A stretch of 5,158 nucleotides of DNA from Clostridiales bacterium (GTDB lineage: Bacteria; Bacillota; Clostridia; Christensenellales; Aristaeellaceae): contig SFHU01000142.1 of assembly GCA_004555535.1 (NCBI GenBank), positions 1 to 5,158 on the forward strand. The letters run 5' to 3'. The notes below the pieces were generated by a model. That model was not told the DNA's origin. It worked only from the letters and a program-made list of their open reading frames with translations, and ran no database searches. Positions within the stretch are counted from its first letter, which is position 1; every line of letters starts with the position of its first letter. Both the position numbers and the translations under genes were made by a program. Below, in pieces: positions 1 to 5,158 of this stretch.

Positions 1-8
1 GTATACTT

Positions 9-14
9 TATAAT
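9..14 (+). promoter_or_regulatory. Possible -10 box of the prfC-typA promoter
   Basis: A perfect TATAAT lies in A+T-rich DNA about 50 bases before the first strong ribosome binding site. The matching -35 box would fall just outside the left edge, so the promoter cannot be confirmed. If it is real, transcription would start near base 20 and give an untranslated leader of roughly 150 bases ahead of prfC. A weaker alternative inside the window is TTGCAA (14-19) with TAATAA (35-40), but its spacer is only 15 bases. Confidence 0.4.
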
Positions 15-66
15 TGCAAAATTGCGTAATCGGTTAATAAAAAATCGCCTCGGAGGGGAGCTTTAC

Positions 67-102
67 ATGATCCATCTGTCCTTGTCCCTTGGGCAGCCAT
101 AA
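67..102 (+). CDS. Possible 11-residue leader peptide upstream of prfC
   Basis: This is an ATG-to-TAA frame encoding MIHLSLSLGQP. It is preceded by a strong SD-like run (GGAGGGGAG, 52-60), which is better than the site in front of prfC itself. The last sense codon is Pro (CCA) before TAA, and a C-terminal proline is known to slow peptide release. A hairpin begins at the base after the stop codon. Codons 5-6 contain TCCTTG (79-84), the exact complement of CAAGGA (146-151) in the prfC ribosome binding site. I infer a regulatory leader peptide sensing termination. A frame this short can arise by chance, so the call rests on the SD, the hairpin and the position before a release-factor gene. Confidence 0.35.
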   Translation: MIHLSLSLGQP

Positions 103-127
103 GGCAGAGGGCTTTTTCCCGTCTGCC
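103..127 (+). promoter_or_regulatory. Leader hairpin directly after the leader-peptide stop
   Basis: GGCAGA (103-108) pairs with TCTGCC (122-127). GGG (109-111) pairs with CCC (118-120). G121 is bulged and the loop is CTTTTT (112-117). The 3' side has no T-run, so this is not a standard intrinsic terminator for the plus strand. TCTGTC (75-80) inside the leader frame can also pair with GGCAGA (103-108, one G-U), so two mutually exclusive folds exist. A ribosome paused at the stop codon (100-102) would cover the 5' arm. I infer a translation-dependent switch; its function is unproven. Confidence 0.4.
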
Positions 128-146
128 ATACACCGAATAAACGCTC

Positions 147-155
147 AAGGAAGGA
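147..155 (+). promoter_or_regulatory. Ribosome binding site of prfC
   Basis: AAGGAAGGA ends 12 bases before the ATG at 168. The core AAGG at 151-154 gives 13 bases of spacing, a little long but usable. It fixes the start, because the prfC frame is closed upstream by a TAA at 138-140. A start codon followed at once by a stop (ATG-TAA, 155-160) overlaps the end of the SD. CAAGGA (146-151) is complementary to TCCTTG (79-84) in the leader, so the site could be masked by RNA pairing. Confidence 0.7.
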
Positions 156-167
156 TGTAATTTCACC

Positions 168-1778
<1,611 letters not shown>

Positions 1779-1806
1779 CCTTCCACCATGCAGACCGATC
1801 AGAAAG

Positions 1807-1812
1807 AAGGGG
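1807..1812 (+). promoter_or_regulatory. Ribosome binding site that sets the typA start
   Basis: AAGGGG (within AGAAGGGG) lies 6 bases before the ATG at 1819. The typA frame is open much further upstream, back to 1696 inside prfC. This site, and the fact that the TypA family begins just before the first beta strand (REN(I)RNIAIIAH), select 1819 over the longer version. A second ATG at 1825 would remove only two residues. Confidence 0.8.
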
Positions 1813-1818
1813 TTTCCA

Positions 1819-3657
1819 ATGGAAATGATTCGTGAGAATATCCGCAACATCGCCATCATCGCGCACGTCGACCACGGCAAAACCACGCTGGTCAACGAAA
1901 TGCTCAAGCAGGGCGGCGTCTTCCGCGAAAACCAGCAGGTCGCCGACCGCGTCATGGACAGCAACGCGATTGAGCGCGAGCGCGGCATCACCATCCTGGC
2001 CAAGAACACCTCCGTCTACTACAAGGATGTCAAGATCAACGTCGTGGACACCCCCGGCCACGCCGATTTCGGCGGCGAGGTCGAGCGCGTGCTCAAGATG
2101 GTCGACGGCGTGCTGCTGCTGATCGACTCCTTTGAAGGCCCGATGCCGCAGACCCGCTTTGTCCTGCAGCATGCGCTGGCGCTCGGCCTGCCGGTCATCA
2201 TCGTCGTCAACAAGATCGACCGTCCGGACGCCCGCTGCGAGGAGGTCGTCAGCGAGGCCATCGACCTGATGATCGATCTCGACGCGGACGAGAGCCAGCT
2301 CGACACGCCGATCGTCTATGCCAGCGCCCGCACGGGCACCGCGACGCTCGACCTTGCCCAGCCCGGCGAGGACCTGCGCCCGCTGTTTGACACGATCCTC
2401 CAGTACATCCCCGCGCCGAAGGGCGATCCCGAGGCCCCGGCGCAGATGCTCATCTCCACGATCGACTACAACGAGTTCGTCGGCCGCATCGGCATCGGCC
2501 GCATCACCCGCGGCACGCTGAAGCTCAACACGATGGCCACCCGCGCCAACTACCTTGACCCCGACCTGCACGAGAATTTCCGTCTGAGCAGCCTCTTCGC
2601 CTTTGACGGCCTCAAGCGCGTGCCGGTCGAGACGGCCGAGATGGGCGAGATCGTCGCCATCACCGGCGTTGAGGACATCATGATCGGCGACACCATCTGC
2701 GCGCCGGACGCCGTCGAGCCGCTGCCCTTCGTCAAGATCACCGAGCCGACCGTCGTGATGACCTTCTCCGTCAACGACAGCCCGTTCGCCGGGCGCGAGG
2801 GCACCTACGTCACCTCCCGCCACCTGCGCGCACGCCTGATGCGTGAGCTGCAGACGGACGTCTCCCTGCGTGTGGAGGAGACGGAATCTCCTGACGCCTT
2901 CCGCGTCAGCGGCCGCGGCGAGCTGCACCTCTCCGTGCTCATCGAGAACATGCGCCGCCAGGGCTACGAGTTCCAGGTCTCCAAGCCGGAGGTGCTCTTC
3001 CATTATGACGAAAACGGCAACAAGATGGAGCCTGTGGAGAAGATGATCTGCGACGTGCCCACCGAGTATGCCGGCGCCGTCATCGAGAAGATCGGCCGCC
3101 GCCGCGGCGTGATGGACAACATGACCGGCACCGACCGCGTCCGCCTCGAATTCACCGTGCCCAGCCGCGGCCTGTTCGGCTATCGCAGCGAGTTCATGAC
3201 CGATACCCGCGGCGAGGGCGTCATGAGCGCCGTGTTTGACCACTACGAGCCCTACAAGGGCGACATCCCGCACCGCAGCGTCGGCGCGCTGGTCTCCACG
3301 GAGACGGGCGAGGCCGTCATGTACGGCCTGTTCTACGCGCAGGACCGCGGCACGCTCTTCTGCGGCCCGAACACCGCCGTCTACACTGGCATGATCGTCG
3401 GTCAGAACGCGCGCCAGGGCGACATCGACGTCAACGTCTGCCGCCAGAAGCATCTGACCTCCATCCGCAACGCCGCCGGCGCGGAAACCGCGATGAAGCT
3501 CGTCTCCATGCGCACGTTGTCTCTGGAGGAGTGCCTCGAGTTCATCGACGACGACGAGCTGCTCGAGGTCACGCCCAAGAGCCTGCGCATGCGCAAGCGC
3601 ATCCTGGAGACGGAGCTGCGCAAGAAAGCCGCCGCCCGCGCGCGCAAGGGCGAGTAA
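1819..3657 (+). CDS. typA: Translational GTPase TypA/BipA
   Basis: TypA/BipA is an EF-G-like GTPase that binds the 70S ribosome. It is tied to large-subunit assembly and growth under cold or other stress. The product is 612 residues, the usual family length (~605-615). GTPase motifs: AHVDHGKTT (15-23), ERERGITI (52-59), DTPGHADF (77-84), NKID (131-134) and YASA (167-170). Domain II and two alpha/beta domains (EF-G III and V equivalents) follow. There is no EF-G domain IV; the TypA-specific C-terminal domain takes its place, including the segment SRGLFGYRSEFMTDTRGEG and a basic Lys/Arg-rich tail ending KKAAARARKGE. It starts 40 bases after prfC with no terminator between, so co-transcription is likely. 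It is followed by a strong intrinsic terminator. LepA/EF4 and TetM-type proteins are excluded by the C-terminal half. Confidence 0.97.
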   Translation: MEMIRENIRNIAIIAHVDHGKTTLVNEMLKQGGVFRENQQVADRVMDSNAIERERGITILAKNTSVYYKDVKINVVDTPGHADFGGEVERVLKMVDGVLLLIDSFEGPMPQTRFVLQHALALGLPVIIVVNKIDRPDARCEEVVSEAIDLMIDLDADESQLDTPIVYASARTGTATLDLAQPGEDLRPLFDTILQYIPAPKGDPEAPAQMLISTIDYNEFVGRIGIGRITRGTLKLNTMATRANYLDPDLHENFRLSSLFAFDGLKRVPVETAEMGEIVAITGVEDIMIGDTICAPDAVEPLPFVKITEPTVVMTFSVNDSPFAGREGTYVTSRHLRARLMRELQTDVSLRVEETESPDAFRVSGRGELHLSVLIENMRRQGYEFQVSKPEVLFHYDENGNKMEPVEKMICDVPTEYAGAVIEKIGRRRGVMDNMTGTDRVRLEFTVPSRGLFGYRSEFMTDTRGEGVMSAVFDHYEPYKGDIPHRSVGALVSTETGEAVMYGLFYAQDRGTLFCGPNTAVYTGMIVGQNARQGDIDVNVCRQKHLTSIRNAAGAETAMKLVSMRTLSLEECLEFIDDDELLEVTPKSLRMRKRILETELRKKAAARARKGE

Positions 3658-3681
3658 GCCAATTTCAAGGCCAATACAAAA

Positions 3682-3723
3682 GGACAGTCCCAGCGGAGTT
3701 ACTGCTTGGGGCTGTCCCTTTTT
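3682..3723. terminator. Intrinsic terminator after typA, probably bidirectional
   Basis: GGACAG (3682-3687) pairs with CTGTCC (3712-3717). A T-G pair and CCC/GGG (3689-3691 with 3708-3710) continue the stem, and AGC/GCT extends it toward an AGTTA loop (3697-3701). T3707 is bulged. Five T residues (3719-3723) follow on the plus strand. On the minus strand the stem is followed by TTTT (3681-3678), so it can also stop transcripts of the convergent transporter gene, which has no other T-tailed hairpin nearby. The stem starts 25 bases after the typA stop. Confidence 0.9.
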
Positions 3724-3743
3724 GTGCTGTGCCGCTTTGTATT

Positions 3744-3906
3744 TCAATCCCGTCTCAATCGTAGGCTGCTGCGCAGCCTGCTCCGAGACTGCATGCTCTT
3801 TGATTGGGATACGATAGGGCTGCCGCCCTATGACCCGCCTGAGGGATAACTCCTTCAGACTTCCTTCTTCGCTTCGCGCACAACCGCCTTGTTTAGCATC
3901 AATCCC
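3744..3906. repeat. Hairpin-rich non-coding element bounded by 8-base direct repeats
   Basis: Between the convergent genes there is no reading frame of merit, but the DNA is packed with inverted repeats. AGGCTGC/GCAGCCT (3763-3769 and 3773-3779) lies inside an outer GTCTC/GAGAC pair (3752-3756 and 3785-3789). ATAGGGC/GCCCTAT (3814-3820 and 3825-3831) has a TGCC loop. CTGAGGG/TCCTTCAG (3839-3845 and 3852-3858) contains one G-U pair. ATCGTA (3758-3763) can also pair with TACGAT (3810-3815). The same octamer, TCAATCCC, occurs at both ends (3744-3751 and 3899-3906), as a target-site duplication would. This fits a small dispersed palindromic repeat or MITE-like insertion. It could also just be the 3' untranslated part of the minus-strand transcript. 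No terminal inverted repeat is evident. Confidence 0.4.
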
Positions 3907-3909
3907 TAA

Positions 3910-4782
3910 TCATAGCAGCGTCATCATCAGTGTGCCCGCGACGATCAGCGCCAGGCCCGCGCCGCTGCGGCGGCTGAGCCGCTCGCTGAAGAACACGCGC
4001 GCAAACGCCACCGTCACCACGATGCTCAGCTTGTCCAGCGGCACGACGACGCTCGCCGGTCCGGTCTGCAGTGCCCTGTAATAGCAGAGCCAGGAGAGGC
4101 CCGTCGCCACGCCGGAGAGCAGGATGAACACCCAGCTGCGCCGGTCGATCCCGCGGATTTCTCCCTGCTTGCCCTGCCCCAGCACGATCGCCCAGGCCAG
4201 CACGAGCACGACGCCCGTGCGGATCGCCGTGCCCAGGTTTGAGTCCACACCCTCGATGCCGATCTTCCCCAGGATCGAGGTCAGGCTGGCGAAGACTGCC
4301 GAGAGCACGGCGAAGAACAGCCATCCCCTGCCCTCCTGCTTTTTCCCTGCGCTTTCCTTCTTCTCAATCATCATCAGCGTGCCCGCGCCGATGAGCACGA
4401 GCGCCGCCGCCTTGGCGAGGCTGACCGGCTCGCCCAGCAGCAGAAACGCCAGCACGACCGTCAGGATGACGCTCGACTTGTCAATCGGCACGACCTTGTT
4501 GATATCCCCCAGCTGCAGCGCGCGGAAATAGCAGATCCAGGACGCGCCGGTCGCCAGGCCGGAGAGCACGAGGAACAGCGTCGTCCGCCCGCCAATCTCC
4601 CCCAGACCGGCCTGCGCGCCCGTCAGAAACACCATCAGCCAGGAGAAGACGAGCACGACCGTCGTGCGCAGCGCCGTCGCCACATTGGAATCCGTATGCC
4701 GGATGCCGACCTTGGCCAGAATCGAGGTCACGCCCGCAAACAGCGCGGAGCCCAGCGCAAAGACCACCCACATGATTTCCAT
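3910..4782 (-). CDS. EamA/DMT-family membrane transporter with duplicated halves
   Basis: The product is a 290-residue integral membrane protein of the drug/metabolite transporter superfamily; its substrate cannot be told from sequence. It is almost wholly hydrophobic, with about ten predicted membrane segments, five per half. A charged cytosolic-type linker (EKKESAGKKQEGR, 140-152) joins the halves. Residues 5-139 and 154-288 align without a gap. Both carry TSIL-K-GI, DSN-x2-TA-x-RT, LSG-x-ATG-x-SW-x-CY-x-RALQ-x-G, VVP-x-DK-x-S and a final AGTLMM. These motifs resemble the ~140-residue single-domain EamA proteins (COG2510 type), so this looks like two such units fused. The start at 4782 abuts GAAGGAAG (4790-4783), with GAAAGG (4797-4792) 9 bases upstream. 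An ATG at 4773 is also well placed and would give 287 residues. It is a single-gene unit convergent with typA, with its own strong promoter. Confidence 0.9.
   Translation of the reverse strand: MEIMWVVFALGSALFAGVTSILAKVGIRHTDSNVATALRTTVVLVFSWLMVFLTGAQAGLGEIGGRTTLFLVLSGLATGASWICYFRALQLGDINKVVPIDKSSVILTVVLAFLLLGEPVSLAKAAALVLIGAGTLMMIEKKESAGKKQEGRGWLFFAVLSAVFASLTSILGKIGIEGVDSNLGTAIRTGVVLVLAWAIVLGQGKQGEIRGIDRRSWVFILLSGVATGLSWLCYYRALQTGPASVVVPLDKLSIVVTVAFARVFFSERLSRRSGAGLALIVAGTLMMTLL
3919..4323 (-). repeat. Internal repeat unit 2 of the transporter gene
   Basis: This codes residues 154-288, the second EamA domain. It differs from unit 1 mainly around residues 200-218 and in the loop before the last helix, where unit 1 has GEPVSLAKAA and unit 2 has SERLSRRSGA, an Arg-rich version. 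Such charge differences are expected if the two halves sit in opposite orientation in the membrane. Confidence 0.85.
4366..4770 (-). repeat. Internal repeat unit 1 of the transporter gene
   Basis: This codes residues 5-139, the first EamA domain. It aligns with unit 2 at a constant offset of 149 residues (447 bases) with no gap. A hand count gives about 68 identical residues of 135. Similarity is also visible in DNA: the strings encoding AGTLMM and LSG-x-ATG match closely between units. Confidence 0.85.
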
Positions 4783-4869
4783 CTTCCTTCGCCTTTCATT
4801 GACCGCCGGAGGGCAGGCTCCTGCCTGTTTGCTGCACGCCTGCGCATGTCCTACGAGCGGCTTTCTTCC
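4783..4869 (-). promoter_or_regulatory. 5' untranslated leader of the transporter gene
   Basis: From a predicted start near 4863 the transcript would have a leader of about 80 bases. It contains a small hairpin, GGCAG/CTGCC (4812-4816 with 4821-4825, loop 4817-4820), and the SD-like GAAAGG and GAAGGAAG just before the start codon. I recognise no riboswitch class in it, and it is short for most of them. Confidence 0.4.
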
Positions 4870-4897
4870 ATTATATTCCGGCGCCGGCGCGTGTCAA
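4870..4897 (-). promoter_or_regulatory. Strong vegetative promoter of the transporter gene
   Basis: Read on the minus strand there is TTGACA (4897-4892), a 16-base spacer and TATAAT (4875-4870). Both boxes are perfect matches to the sigma-70/sigma-A consensus. The spacer is entirely G/C except for its last two bases and contains the palindromes GCGCCGGCGC (4881-4890) and CCGGCGCCGG (4878-4887). The placement about 90 bases before the start codon fits. Confidence 0.8.
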
Positions 4898-4919
4898 TAG
4901 AGGCCGTCCTCGGCGGCTG

Positions 4920-4942
4920 AAAAGCCCCGGATAGGCTCTTCC
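4920..4942 (-). terminator. Weak hairpin with T-run upstream of the transporter promoter
   Basis: On the minus strand GAAGAGCC (4942-4935) can pair with GGCTTTTT (4927-4920), allowing G-U and one end mismatch, around a TATCCGG loop. The T-run is part of the stem. It could act as a weak terminator that insulates the promoter just downstream, or be chance. Confidence 0.25.
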
Positions 4943-5158
4943 GGCGTCCTGCAGATTCTTTCATTTTTCCGCCGCAGAACGTTTCCATACTATACACAAT
5001 ATATTCGTACATTCCCTGATTTTAAATGGATTTATCCGTCTCCTTACGCCCTTTTTTGCTTCCTCATTTCTGCATCGTTAAATTATTATCATTCATTGTA
5101 TTTCCAGGATTTATGCAATGTGATCATTTTTTCTTCCAAAAATTGTTCTTTTCTTAAT
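4943..5158. other. A+T-rich non-coding end of the window
   Basis: Composition drops sharply to A+T-rich from about 4980. I see no credible gene on either strand, only frames of about a dozen codons with no consistent SD. Runs such as TTTAAA, TATACACAATATAT and several T-tracts suggest a regulatory spacer, possibly ahead of a gene beyond the right edge. A weak plus-strand promoter guess is TTGCTT followed 17 bases later by TAAATT (near 5057-5085), which I do not trust. Confidence 0.4.

Noticed and set aside
103..127. Leader hairpin considered as an intrinsic terminator
   Set aside because: The six bases after the stem are ATACAC, not a T-run. The T-run lies in the loop.
1788..1835. Fifteen-codon frame between prfC and typA
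   Set aside because: It has no SD before its ATG and overlaps the typA start; nothing supports translation.
3763..3831. Hairpins considered as a CRISPR array or an integron attachment site
   Set aside because: There are no repeated units with spacers of constant length and no attC-type core sites; these are separate small inverted repeats.
4664..4920. Two plus-strand frames of 74-78 codons overlapping the transporter start and its promoter
   Set aside because: They are antisense to the conserved N-terminal coding part and run through the transporter's promoter, with no SD and no recognisable protein features.

Overview
The window looks like chromosomal DNA of a G+C-rich member of the Bacillota, most likely a gut Clostridia/Oscillospirales-type organism. 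Coding DNA has strongly G/C-biased third positions, while the spacers are A+T-rich. Starts are preceded by strong purine-rich Shine-Dalgarno (SD) sequences, and one promoter has perfect vegetative sigma-factor boxes. The taxon is inferred from style and protein character, not from any database match.

Layout. Bases 1-167 are a promoter-proximal leader. It holds a perfect TATAAT near the left edge, a possible 11-codon leader peptide with its own SD, and a hairpin that starts right after that peptide's stop codon. Next come two plus-strand genes 40 bases apart: prfC (peptide chain release factor 3, 168-1778) and typA/bipA (ribosome-associated GTPase, 1819-3657). They end at a good intrinsic terminator (3682-3723). 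Bases 3724-3909 carry a cluster of small hairpins bounded by an 8-base direct repeat, which looks like a dispersed non-coding repeat. Facing the first two genes, on the minus strand, is a 290-residue EamA/DMT-type membrane protein (3910-4782) made of two nearly identical halves. It is driven by a textbook promoter (4870-4897). The last ~215 bases are A+T-rich and show no gene I can support.

How the genes relate. RF3 and TypA are both translational GTPases that bind the ribosome at the factor-binding site, and they are probably co-transcribed. RF3 removes RF1/RF2 after termination; TypA acts in ribosome assembly and stress or cold adaptation. The transporter is a separate convergent unit with no evident link to translation.

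I did not find a clear new multi-gene system. The two most interesting signals are a leader that could let RF3 control its own synthesis by sensing termination, and the near-symmetric internal duplication of the transporter.
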